From JBFWVR01 sp050246635 (GTDB taxonomy: Bacteria > Acidobacteriota > Vicinamibacteria > Vicinamibacterales > UBA2999), in assembly GCA_050246635.1 (NCBI GenBank), contig JBFWVR010000001.1, forward strand, positions 248,001 through 312,000: 64,000 bases of DNA, in the 5' to 3' direction. Both the position numbers and the translations under genes were made by a program. Each line of letters starts with the position of its first letter. The stretch's first letter is position 1. The notes below the pieces were generated by a model, which did not search any database, was not told where the DNA came from, and was given only the letters and a program-made list of their open reading frames with translations. This document shows positions 1 to 7,162 of the stretch, piece after piece.

Positions 1-789
1 CGCAGCGGCGACATGTTCACGCAGTCGCTCGAGGAGGACATCGACTCCAACCTGCGGGACCTCCGCCAGCGGCTCGGCGCCGCGGTGCAGGCGCTCGGGC
101 AGGGGAGTGAGGGCGACCGGACCGCCGAGGCGCTCGACCGCGCTCGCGAGCTCGCCCGTGGCGCCGAGTCGCTCCGCCGCCAGACCGAGGAACGCGCGGG
201 CGGAGCGCGGCAGGACCAGCAGGCGCAGGCAGGGCAGCAGGGCCAGGCCGGCCAGCAGGGCCAGTCCGGGCAGCAGGGGCAGGCCGGCCAGCAAGGCCAG
301 GGCGGTCAGCAGGGGCAGGGCGGTCAGCAAGGGCAAGGCGGCCAGCAGGGCACGGACGGCCGCGGCGGCGTCGGCGACACCCAAGGCGGCATGCGTGAGG
401 GCGGGGGCTTCGGCGACCGTCGTCCGGGCCCGCTCTCCAGCGAGGACATCCGTCAGCTCCGCGGTGAGGTGCGCCGCTGGAGCTCCGAGGTGCGGGAGCT
501 CGGCGAGCTCATGAACGACGAGGGGCTCGACGCCGGTGCGCTCGAGGACGTCCTGCGCCGGTTCCGCGAGCTCGACGATGACCGGGTCTACCAGGATCCG
601 GAGGAGCTGCTGCGGCTGCAGACATCGGTGGCCGACAGCCTGAAGCGCTTCGAGTTCGACCTGCGGCGGATGGTCGGGGCCGAGGCCGATCGCGCGCTGG
701 TCACGGGCACCGAGGACGTGCCCTCGGCGTTCCGGTCGATGGTCGAGGAATACTACCGGTCACTTTCCAGGACGCCGCCACGCCGATGA
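1..789 (+). CDS. DUF4175-like protein, C-terminal part (5' end outside window)
   Basis: The reading frame is open from the first base, so the gene enters the window from the left; an internal ATG lies at 13. The visible part has a charged helical start, then a Gln/Gly-rich low-complexity stretch (repeats of the type QQGQAG, bases about 217-350), then a second charged helical region rich in Glu, Arg and Leu. This layout and the directly following DUF4159 gene fit the C-terminal end of the large DUF4175 proteins of Acidobacteria, which sit in gene clusters with MoxR, DUF58 and VWA proteins. The biochemical role is unknown. The stop overlaps the next start by four bases (ATGA), so the two are probably translationally coupled. 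Confidence 0.7.
   Translation, partial: RSGDMFTQSLEEDIDSNLRDLRQRLGAAVQALGQGSEGDRTAEALDRARELARGAESLRRQTEERAGGARQDQQAQAGQQGQAGQQGQSGQQGQAGQQGQGGQQGQGGQQGQGGQQGTDGRGGVGDTQGGMREGGGFGDRRPGPLSSEDIRQLRGEVRRWSSEVRELGELMNDEGLDAGALEDVLRRFRELDDDRVYQDPEELLRLQTSVADSLKRFEFDLRRMVGAEADRALVTGTEDVPSAFRSMVEEYYRSLSRTPPRR
217..350 (+). repeat. In-frame tandem repeat encoding Gln-Gly blocks
   Basis: A 15-base unit of the type CAGCAGGGCCAGGCC is repeated about nine times inside the first gene and encodes QQGQA/QQGQG blocks. The period is a multiple of three, so copy number can change without a frameshift. Confidence 0.8.
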
Positions 790-1613
790 CCCGTGTCCGT
801 CTCGCGCTCGTGCTCGTGCTGCTCGTCGCGGTGACCGCGCTGGCGCATGCCCAGTGGGGGCGCCGGTTCGGGCGGTTCCGCTTTCCGCCGCGGTATGCGA
901 CGGAGCAGAGCTTCGACGGCCGGTTCAACTTCTGCCGCCTGCAGTACGCGAGCAGCTACCGGGAGGCGGGCGGGCAGGGCTGGACCACCGATTATCCGGA
1001 CGCGGACATCAACTTCTCGATTCGCCTCTCCGAGCTCACGAAGACGCGTATCAGCCGGCAGGACAACGGCGATCCGAACCACCTTGTCGTGCGGGCGACC
1101 GACGAGGCCCTCTTCTCGTGCCCGTTCCTGCTGGCCTCCGACGTCGGCACCATGACGCTGCAGCCGGATGAAGCCGAGGCGCTCCGCGAGTACTTCCTGA
1201 AGGGCGGGTTCCTGTGGGTCGATGACTTCTGGGGGCCCTGGGCCTGGGACAACTGGGCCTCGGAGATCGGCAAGGTGCTGCCGCAGGCGCAATACCCGAT
1301 CACCGATCTCCCCCCGGAGCACCCCATTTACCGCACGTTGTTCCCGGTCGCGACGCTGCCCCAGGTCCCGTCGATCCAGTTCTGGCGCCAGACGGGCGGC
1401 CGCTACACGTCCGAACGCGGGGCCGAGAGCGACCAGCCCCACCTGCGCGGCATCAGCGACAAGAACGGCCACCTGATGGTGCTGATGACGCACAACACGG
1501 ACATCTCGGATGCGTGGGAGCGCGAGGGAGAAGACCCCCGCTTCTTCTACAGCTTCTCGCCGCAGGGCTACGCGGTGGGATTGAACGTCGCAATCTACGC
1601 GATGACCCACTGA
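786..1613 (+). CDS. DUF4159 family exported protein
   Basis: A 275-residue protein with a clear signal peptide (hydrophobic core at residues 5-20, likely cleavage after AHA near residue 22). The body matches DUF4159: an N-terminal FNFCRLQY stretch, the DINFSIRLSELT region, and the central GGFLWVDDFWG block, in a glutamine-amidotransferase/DUF4159-type fold. DUF4159 proteins usually lie beside DUF4175, DUF58 and MoxR genes. Function is not established; a cell-envelope role is inferred from the signal peptide. The ATG overlaps the previous stop by four bases. Confidence 0.85.
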   Translation: MTRVRLALVLVLLVAVTALAHAQWGRRFGRFRFPPRYATEQSFDGRFNFCRLQYASSYREAGGQGWTTDYPDADINFSIRLSELTKTRISRQDNGDPNHLVVRATDEALFSCPFLLASDVGTMTLQPDEAEALREYFLKGGFLWVDDFWGPWAWDNWASEIGKVLPQAQYPITDLPPEHPIYRTLFPVATLPQVPSIQFWRQTGGRYTSERGAESDQPHLRGISDKNGHLMVLMTHNTDISDAWEREGEDPRFFYSFSPQGYAVGLNVAIYAMTH

Positions 1614-1624
1614 CGGTGGGCGGC

Positions 1625-1641
1625 GGCCCGCCGGGCGGGCC
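1625..1641. terminator. Possible bidirectional hairpin between convergent genes
   Basis: A perfect 8-bp stem (GGCCCGCC and GGCGGGCC around one G) lies between the DUF4159 gene and the convergent ferritin-like gene. There is no T-tract, so intrinsic termination is uncertain. Confidence 0.4.
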
Positions 1642-1658
1642 GGCCGTCCCCCGGGGCG

Positions 1659-2093
1659 CTACGGCCAGCGGGCCAGCATCTGGCGCAGCTCGTCGCGATG
1701 GCGGGTCTCGTCGCCGATCACGTTGTCGAACTCGGTGGCGAGCCCGTACTCGCCGGCGTCCTCGGCCTCCTGCCGGCGGCGGACGTAGTTCTCGATCGTC
1801 TCCTCCTCGGCCTTCAGCGCCGTCTGCAGCATCGCCTTCGGGTCGCTGACCACCTCGACCTTGCGAGGGACCGCGACGGGGGTGCCGCCCAGCGCGGCAA
1901 TCTTGTCGGCCAGCAGCTGCGCGTGCGCGAGCTCCTCGGGAATCTCGTTCGCGAAGAAGGCCCGCAGCTCCTGCCGGTACGGGCCCTGCACCATGCTCGC
2001 GTACAGGCGGTACATGATGACGGCCTGGAACTCGCCGGCGAGGTCCTCGTTGAGCCCGTCGATGAGGGCAGACTTGTCGGATGACTTCGGCAC
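1659..2093 (-). CDS. Ferritin-like domain protein (bacterioferritin/DUF892 type)
   Basis: A protein of about 144 residues, all helical, with the spaced acidic and His residues of a ferritin-like di-iron bundle: E in DLAGEFQAVIMY, E..H in EIPEELAHAQ, E in EEETIENY, and E..H in GDETRHRDEL. Likely role: iron storage or oxidation, or stress protection. The frame runs much further upstream, but the GTG at 2093 is chosen because a strong Shine-Dalgarno GGAGGA lies five bases before it. An ATG at 2108 would place that site inside the coding region. Confidence 0.85.
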   Translation of the reverse strand: MPKSSDKSALIDGLNEDLAGEFQAVIMYRLYASMVQGPYRQELRAFFANEIPEELAHAQLLADKIAALGGTPVAVPRKVEVVSDPKAMLQTALKAEEETIENYVRRRQEAEDAGEYGLATEFDNVIGDETRHRDELRQMLARWP

Positions 2094-2182
2094 CGTGTTT
2101 CCTCCCATGTGTCGCCGGCTGGCCAGTCGCCGGGGGCCAGCGGCTGTCTGCACACGGAAGAGCAAGCTTCGTACCTGGACCC

Positions 2183-2824
2183 TCAGTGGACGAGGTCCGG
2201 GCCCCCCGGCCCGCGCTCGGCCAGGGCCTTCATCTCCAGCAGCTCGACCAGCGACTGGCAGCGGGCCAGCGGCCCCGCGCGCTCCAGCAGGGCCTGGCGC
2301 TCGACCGGTTCGAGCTCGAGGTACTGCGCGAGGGCGTTCACCAGGTCCTCGTCGGGCATCGCCGGCGGCAGCATCTGCTCCGCGCCGGCGTGCTCGAGCA
2401 GGGGGCTGACGAGCGCCTCGAGCCGGCGTCGGCCCTCCTTGAGCGCCCGGGCCAGCTCGGGGCCCGCGGCCTCCTCGATCGGTGCGACGAGTGCCCGCCG
2501 GTACAGCACGTCGGACGCGGGTTCCTGCTCGCCGACGATCCGGAACTTCTCGAGCCCCCGGAGCACGATGTTGAACCGCCCGCCGGGCAGCCGCTCGACG
2601 TGGGTGATGAGCCCGGCGCAGCCGACGTCGTAGACCGGCGGGCGCCCGTCGTAGTCGGCTTCGAACCCGGGCTGGAGCAGCACCATGCCGATCATCCGGT
2701 CCCCGGCCAGCGCGTCGGACACCATCTGCCGGTACCTCGGCTCGAACACGTGGAGGGGCAGGAACACGTTCGGGAAGAGGACGACGTTCGGCAGCGGGAA
2801 GATGGGGATGGTGGACGATAACAT
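2183..2824 (-). CDS. LON substrate-binding domain protein
   Basis: A 213-residue protein starting MLSSTIPIFPLPNVV and matching the N-terminal (LAN) domain of Lon protease without ATPase or peptidase parts: FPLPNVVLFP, then PLHVFEPRYR, then GLITHVERLPGGRFNIVLRG. Stand-alone LON-domain proteins are common and are thought to bind unfolded or peptide substrates; the exact role is unknown. The frame continues 22 codons upstream, but that part only translates an intergenic 8-bp repeat array that ends directly before this ATG, so 2824 is the start. Confidence 0.85.
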   Translation of the reverse strand: MLSSTIPIFPLPNVVLFPNVFLPLHVFEPRYRQMVSDALAGDRMIGMVLLQPGFEADYDGRPPVYDVGCAGLITHVERLPGGRFNIVLRGLEKFRIVGEQEPASDVLYRRALVAPIEEAAGPELARALKEGRRRLEALVSPLLEHAGAEQMLPPAMPDEDLVNALAQYLELEPVERQALLERAGPLARCQSLVELLEMKALAERGPGGPDLVH

Positions 2825-2872
2825 CTGGTGATTTGGTGAGTTGGTGATCTGGTGAGGTGATCTGGAGACCCC
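2825..2872 (-). repeat. 8-bp tandem array abutting the LON-domain start codon
   Basis: About six degenerate copies of an 8-bp unit (minus-strand form AGATCACC / AAATCACC). On the minus strand the array ends CACCAG directly before the ATG at 2824, leaving no conventional Shine-Dalgarno site. Confidence 0.85.
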
Positions 2873-2919
2873 GGGATTGCCGCCTTCCACGGCGGCGCGC
2901 CGGCAATCAGCCGGTGCAC

Positions 2920-2953
2920 GTCACGAGATCACCAGGTCACGAGATCACCAAAT
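2920..2953 (+). repeat. 8-bp tandem array, AGATCACG family
   Basis: About four copies of the AGATCACG/AGATCACC unit in the opposite orientation to the array at 2825-2872. The two form an inverted pair around a GC-rich stretch. The array ends at the stop codon of the VWA gene. Confidence 0.85.
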
Positions 2954-4249
2954 CTAGTGGACCGTGCGTGTCTTCTTGTCCATGTAGTCCATCAGCACGT
3001 ACTGGCCCAGGGTGTAGGGCGTCGTGAAGTAGGCCTTGCCGCGGCTCATGGCGGCGACGCGGCGGACGAAGGCGACCAGGTCGTAGTCGCGGGCGAGCAT
3101 GAAGGTGTTGATCATGATCCCGCCCTTGGCGCACGCCGACACCTCGGCGAGGGTCTCGCTGATGACGTGGGGATCCAGGCCGAACGGGTTCTTGTAGATC
3201 CGCCCATCCGGCTGGGTGAGGGCCGACGGCTTGCCGTCGGTGATCATCACGATCTGTCGCATGTCCTTGCGCTGCCGCTCCAGCAGGCGGCGGGCCATGC
3301 GCAGCCCCTCGCGGGTGTTCGTGTAGTACGGGCCCACCCGCACCCGCCCCAGCTCGCGCAGCGGGATCTCCTCGGCCGAATCGTGGAACAGCACCGCCTT
3401 GAGCGTGTCGCCCGGGTACTGGGTGCGGATCAGGTGCGAGAGCGCCATCGCCACCCGCTTGGCCGGCGTGAACCGGTCCTCGCCGTACAGGATCATGCTG
3501 TGGCTGCAGTCCAGCATGATGACGGTGGCACATGAGCTCTGGTATTCCCCCTGCGCCACCATGAGGTCCTCGTAGGTGACGTCGATGACCGGGTCGCGGC
3601 CGGGCGAGACCAGGGGGCGGCCGTCGGCCTGGGCGCGGCCGACCGCGTTCAGGATCGTCGCGCTCGGATCGAGGTTCACCGTGTCGCCGAACTCGTACGG
3701 CTTCGGCGCGCCGCTCGCCTCGATGCCGGTCGCCAGGTCCCGCGTGTCGTGGCGGCCCGCGCTGCTGTGCCCCAGCGAGCCGAGCAGGTCGCGGAGGGCC
3801 CGGTAGCCGAGGAAGTCCAGCGCCTTGTCGGTCACCTCGAAGGTCACCGGCCCCTGCGGCTCGCCCTCGCCGGCACCGCCCCCCTGCGCGCGCCGGCGCT
3901 GCTCGGGCTCGAGATCGGGCGGCGCAGTGATGTACCCCGACTCCTGCATGCGCTCGACGATCTGCTGGATCAGCTGCTCGAGCGCGTTCCGCGCCGCCTC
4001 CTGGTCGCCGTCAGCCGGCTCCCCGAAGAGGCGCTCGAGCACATCGTCTGGCAGGACCCCGCCGCTGAAGAGCGCCTCCATGATCGCGTCATGCAGCGCC
4101 TCCATCGTCCGGTCCTCGCCGTCGAACGGATCCCCCCACGGGTTGCTGAACCCGCTCGACAGCAGCAGATCCGACAGCTTCGACATGAGTTCGTCCATGT
4201 CGAGCTCGTCGAGCAGGTTGGGCACGTATTTCGTGTACTTGTAGCGCAT
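2954..4249 (-). CDS. VWA domain protein, partner of the MoxR-type AAA ATPase
   Basis: A 431-residue protein with an acidic helical N-terminal half (residues 1-130) and a von Willebrand A domain in the C-terminal half. The metal-ion-dependent adhesion site is visible as LDCSHSM near residue 246 (DxSxS), followed by VMITDGKPSAL. It is transcribed after the AAA ATPase at 4446-5993 on the same strand, the usual arrangement of MoxR or Mg-chelatase-like ATPase and VWA pairs, which act together as chaperones or metal-insertion machines. No substrate gene is adjacent. The stop codon touches an 8-bp repeat array. Confidence 0.85.
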   Translation of the reverse strand: MRYKYTKYVPNLLDELDMDELMSKLSDLLLSSGFSNPWGDPFDGEDRTMEALHDAIMEALFSGGVLPDDVLERLFGEPADGDQEAARNALEQLIQQIVERMQESGYITAPPDLEPEQRRRAQGGGAGEGEPQGPVTFEVTDKALDFLGYRALRDLLGSLGHSSAGRHDTRDLATGIEASGAPKPYEFGDTVNLDPSATILNAVGRAQADGRPLVSPGRDPVIDVTYEDLMVAQGEYQSSCATVIMLDCSHSMILYGEDRFTPAKRVAMALSHLIRTQYPGDTLKAVLFHDSAEEIPLRELGRVRVGPYYTNTREGLRMARRLLERQRKDMRQIVMITDGKPSALTQPDGRIYKNPFGLDPHVISETLAEVSACAKGGIMINTFMLARDYDLVAFVRRVAAMSRGKAYFTTPYTLGQYVLMDYMDKKTRTVH

Positions 4250-4265
4250 AAGACGTTAGGGCTCA

Positions 4266-4329
4266 ACGAAGGTGCCGCACGAAGGTGCCGCACGAAGGTG
4301 CCACACGAGGGTGCCGCACGAGGGTGCGG
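4266..4329 (+). repeat. 13-bp tandem array (GGTGCCGCACGAA family)
   Basis: About five copies of a 13-bp unit of the type GAAGGTGCCGCAC in the 196-bp gap between the VWA and AAA genes. The same family forms the large array at 61948-62223. Confidence 0.9.
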
Positions 4330-4404
4330 GAGCGCAACGGCGAGCGCCCCTGCCCGGGATAGATCAGCCCATAGATGTTCAGATGCTCACATTCCTCGAT
4401 CAGA

Positions 4405-4442
4405 GCGTCACATCACCCGATCACGAGATCATCTGATGATCT
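4405..4442 (+). repeat. Degenerate 8-bp array, AGATCACG family
   Basis: Three to four imperfect units (CATCACCC, GATCACGA, GATCATCT) directly downstream of the AAA ATPase gene. Confidence 0.6.
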
Positions 4443-4445
4443 GTG

Positions 4446-5993
4446 TCAGTTGTAATACCGCTTCTTCTTGCGTCCGCCACCACCGCCCTGGTTGCCGCCG
4501 CCCTCGCCGTCGTCCTCGTCGTCGTCCGGCGTGAGCACGGGGAGGCGGCGCGAGGCGCCCTCGCGGCGGGCGGGGGCCTCGGCGGCGTGGTACCCACGCT
4601 CGTCCGACCGGCTGATCTTCTTCTGCGCGTAGAGGCCCTCGAGCACGAAGTCCACGCCCGCGGCGAGCAGCGGCGCCGGCGCGTCCGGAGCGATACCGGC
4701 TGTCGTCGCCAGCTCGATCAGGCCCTGCACGCCGCGCGCGGACCCGACGACGTCGTCGGCGGTCGCGCCGTCGCCGAGCGAGAGCGTGCCCCCGAGGTCG
4801 AACCACTCGACGATCTGGCGGACGTCGGCACCGGGGAAGTAGCCGTCGAAGATCGTCGACACGGCGCCCCGGACCAGTTCGCGCCCGATGGTCTCGGCGC
4901 CCTTCAGCTCGCCCTCGTACTCCAGCTCGAACTTGCCGGTCATCGCGGGCAGGGCGGTGTAGACGTCGGTGACCCGTGGCACGACGGGCGACTCGCCGGC
5001 GGCGAAGGCGCGGCGCTCCGCGTTCGAGACCGTGCTCTCGAGCACGCTGATCGGCATGCGCTGGCTGACGCCCGACCGCTTGTCGATGCGGCGGTCGTTG
5101 CGGGCCTGGAAGGCCACCTCCTCCACGACCTCTCGGACGAAGGCGGGCACCTCGACCGGATGGTCGCGCTCGACCCAGGCTTCCTGGGTCGTGATGGCCA
5201 TCGCGTCGGCGCGGCTCTCCATGTAGTGCGTGCGGATCTCGGCGCCGATCCGGTCCTTGAGCGGCGTGATGATCTTGCCGCGGGCCGTGTAGTCCTCCGG
5301 GTTGGCCGTGAAGACCATCATGACGTCGAGCGGCAGCCGCACCGGGTAGCCCTTAATCTGGACGTCGCCTTCCTGGAGGATGTTGAACAGCCCGACCTGG
5401 ATCTTGCCGGCGAGATCCGGGAGCTCGTTGATCGCGAAGAGGCCCCGGTTGGCCCGCGGCAGCAGCCCGAAGTGCATCGACAGCTCGCTGCCGATCTCGA
5501 GGCCGGTGCGCGCCGCCTTGATGGGGTCGATGTCGCCGATCATGTCGGCAATGGTGACGTCGGGGGTCGCCAGCTTCTCCACGTAACGCTGCTCCGGCGC
5601 GAGCCAGGCGATCTCGAGGTCGTCCCCGGCCTCCGCGACGCGCTGCCGGCCCCAGGCCGACAGGGGGGCGATGGGGTCGTCGTTGATCTCGCTGCCCGGG
5701 ATGACCGGCACCGCCGGATCCAGGAGCGTCGTCAGCGCGCGCAGCAGCCGTGTCTTCGCCTGGCCGCGCAGGCCGAGCAGGATGAAGTTGTGGCGGGCGA
5801 GGATGGCGTTGACGAGCTGGGGGATGACGGTGTCGTCGTAGCCGATGATGCCGGGGAAGAGCGTCTGGCGGCTCGAGAGGCGCGCGATCAAGTTGCGCCG
5901 GACCTCGTCGTGCACCGACTGCGGCCGGTACGTGCCGGCCGCCACGGCGGCCTTCAGCGCGCCGAGTGTGGTGGGGCGTGTGCTTGAGGACAT
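4446..5993 (-). CDS. MoxR/Mg-chelatase-like AAA+ ATPase
   Basis: A 515-residue protein. Walker A is GLRGQAKT at residues 74-81, Walker B and its context is LFAINELPDL near residue 190, and sensor 1 lies in VFTANPEDY near residue 225. The C-terminus is low-complexity (Asp/Glu, then Gly, then RKKKRYYN). It resembles Mg-chelatase subunit I and MoxR ATPases that work with VWA proteins, and the VWA gene follows downstream. The frame is open far upstream, but the ATG at 5993 starts the conserved part (MSSSTRPTTLGALKAAV) and leaves 18 bp to the divergent glycerophosphodiesterase gene. Confidence 0.88.
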   Translation of the reverse strand: MSSSTRPTTLGALKAAVAAGTYRPQSVHDEVRRNLIARLSSRQTLFPGIIGYDDTVIPQLVNAILARHNFILLGLRGQAKTRLLRALTTLLDPAVPVIPGSEINDDPIAPLSAWGRQRVAEAGDDLEIAWLAPEQRYVEKLATPDVTIADMIGDIDPIKAARTGLEIGSELSMHFGLLPRANRGLFAINELPDLAGKIQVGLFNILQEGDVQIKGYPVRLPLDVMMVFTANPEDYTARGKIITPLKDRIGAEIRTHYMESRADAMAITTQEAWVERDHPVEVPAFVREVVEEVAFQARNDRRIDKRSGVSQRMPISVLESTVSNAERRAFAAGESPVVPRVTDVYTALPAMTGKFELEYEGELKGAETIGRELVRGAVSTIFDGYFPGADVRQIVEWFDLGGTLSLGDGATADDVVGSARGVQGLIELATTAGIAPDAPAPLLAAGVDFVLEGLYAQKKISRSDERGYHAAEAPARREGASRRLPVLTPDDDEDDGEGGGNQGGGGGRKKKRYYN

Positions 5994-6011
5994 AGACGCT
6001 ATTATGACGCG

Positions 6012-6839
6012 GTGACCTCCCGGCGGGGTGCCCGCGTCCCGGCCGTCTTCGACACGGAACGGCCACTCGTCTTCGCCCACCGCGGCGGCGCCCGGCTGGC
6101 ACCCGAGAACACGATGGCCGCCTTCGCGCATGGGCTGGCCCTCGGCGCCGACGGCCTCGAGTGCGACGTGCACCTGTCGCGTGACGGCGTCCCCATCGTG
6201 ATTCACGACGCGACGCTGGACCGCACGACCGACGGCCACGGTCCGGTCGCCCGCCTCACGGCGGCCGAGCTGGCGGCGGTGGACGCGTGCTGTCGCTTCC
6301 GCGACGAGGCCGGCGCCCCGTTCGCCGGGCCGCGCGCCGGCGTGCCGACGCTGGCGCAGGTGCTTGCCGCCTTTCCCGGCACCCGACTCATCATCGAGAT
6401 GAAGGGCGACTCGGCCGCGCTGGGACAGGCGGTGGCCGAGGTCGTCCGCGCCGCCGGCGCCGGCGCCCGCGTCTGCCTCGGCTCGTTCAGCCACCGGACG
6501 GTCACGGCCGCCCGGGCCGCGGCGCCCGACCTGGCGACGAGCGCGTCGCTGCCCGAGGCGCAGTGGACGCTCTATCGGTCGTGGCTGCGGTGGCCCTTCG
6601 CGGGCCGGCGCCCGTACCAGGCGTTCCAGGTCCCGGAACGCACGCGCCGCCTGCGCGTCGTGAGCCCCGGGTTCATCCGGCAGGTCCACCGCGAAGGGCA
6701 GGTCGTGCAGGTCTGGGTCGTGGACGACCCCGCCGACATGCGCCGTCTCGTCGCCTGGGGCGTCGACGGATTGATCTCGGACCGCCCGGACCTTGCGGTG
6801 CGGGCGATCCAGGATTTCAGATTGAAGATTTCAGATTGA
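6012..6839 (+). CDS. Glycerophosphodiester phosphodiesterase
   Basis: A 275-residue GDPD-family protein, predicted to hydrolyse glycerophosphodiesters to glycerol-3-phosphate and an alcohol. Catalytic motifs: HRGG near residue 23 with APENT, then ECDVHLSRDGVPIVIHD (metal-binding Glu and Asp and second His). The end of the domain, DDPADMRRLVAWGVDGLISDRPD, is also typical. No signal peptide, so probably cytoplasmic. Start is GTG at 6012, divergent from the AAA gene. The last nine residues (QDFRLKISD) and the stop come from a 7-bp AGATTGA-type repeat, so the natural 3' end seems to have been replaced or extended by repeat DNA. Confidence 0.88.
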   Translation: MTSRRGARVPAVFDTERPLVFAHRGGARLAPENTMAAFAHGLALGADGLECDVHLSRDGVPIVIHDATLDRTTDGHGPVARLTAAELAAVDACCRFRDEAGAPFAGPRAGVPTLAQVLAAFPGTRLIIEMKGDSAALGQAVAEVVRAAGAGARVCLGSFSHRTVTAARAAAPDLATSASLPEAQWTLYRSWLRWPFAGRRPYQAFQVPERTRRLRVVSPGFIRQVHREGQVVQVWVVDDPADMRRLVAWGVDGLISDRPDLAVRAIQDFRLKISD

Positions 6840-6850
6840 CGATTGATTGA
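6818..6850 (+). repeat. 7-bp tandem array (AGATTGA family)
   Basis: Degenerate copies of AGATTGA/AGATTTC/CGATTGA spanning the end and stop codon of the GDPD gene. They continue into GATCGATC-rich sequence. Confidence 0.75.
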
Positions 6851-6945
6851 CGAAGGCAGATCGATCGATGGCAGATGGATGGTCGATCGATGGATTGGGC
6901 CATTGGGTGCGCGACCCGCGACGGCGCAACCAGCCACGACCCTTC

Positions 6946-6995
6946 GACTCCGCTCAGGGTCGCCCCGAGCAATGCCGAGGGGCGACGCGCACGAA
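6946..6995 (+). repeat. REP-like double-hairpin element, copy 1
   Basis: Two adjacent hairpins: ACCCT...AGGGT around TCGACTCCGCTC, then TCGCCCC...GGGGCGA around GAGCAATGCCGA. Copies with the same order lie at 28541-28592, 34222-34270 (inverted) and 51814-51861 (inverted, diverged). A half copy lies at 58341-58362. Confidence 0.8.
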
Positions 6996-7127
6996 GGACA
7001 CGAAGGCCCCCGGGACTCACCGGCAGCGTTTTCGCGCCTTCGTGATCTTCGTGATCTTCGTGGCTGGTTGTCTTGATTCTGGATGCTGGTTGGCGACGAA
7101 CCGGTCTGCCGCGCTTCGACGCGGCCC

Positions 7128-7162
7128 AAATCACAAGATCACAAGATCACGAGATCACGAAA
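7128..7162 (+). repeat. 8-bp tandem array, AGATCACG family
   Basis: About four to five copies (AAATCACA, AGATCACA, AGATCACG, AAATCACG) ending at the 3' end of the amine oxidase gene. Confidence 0.85.

Larger units (their letters stand above)
6840..7162. other. 323-bp intergenic region made of repeats
   Basis: This gap between convergent genes holds no convincing gene. In order it contains the end of a 7-bp array, GATCGATC-rich sequence, a double-hairpin REP-like element (6946-6995), CACGAAGG and inverted CTTCGTGAT repeats (about 6990-7065), and an 8-bp AGATCACG array (7128-7162). Confidence 0.8.

Noticed and set aside
1659..2906. A 415-residue version of the ferritin-like protein
   Set aside because: The upstream part is an antisense-like out-of-frame reading of the LON-domain gene; a GGAGGA-GTG start at 2093 gives the family's usual length.
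4446..6689. A 232-residue N-terminal extension of the AAA ATPase
   Set aside because: The extension overlaps the divergent GDPD gene in antisense; the conserved protein starts at 5993.
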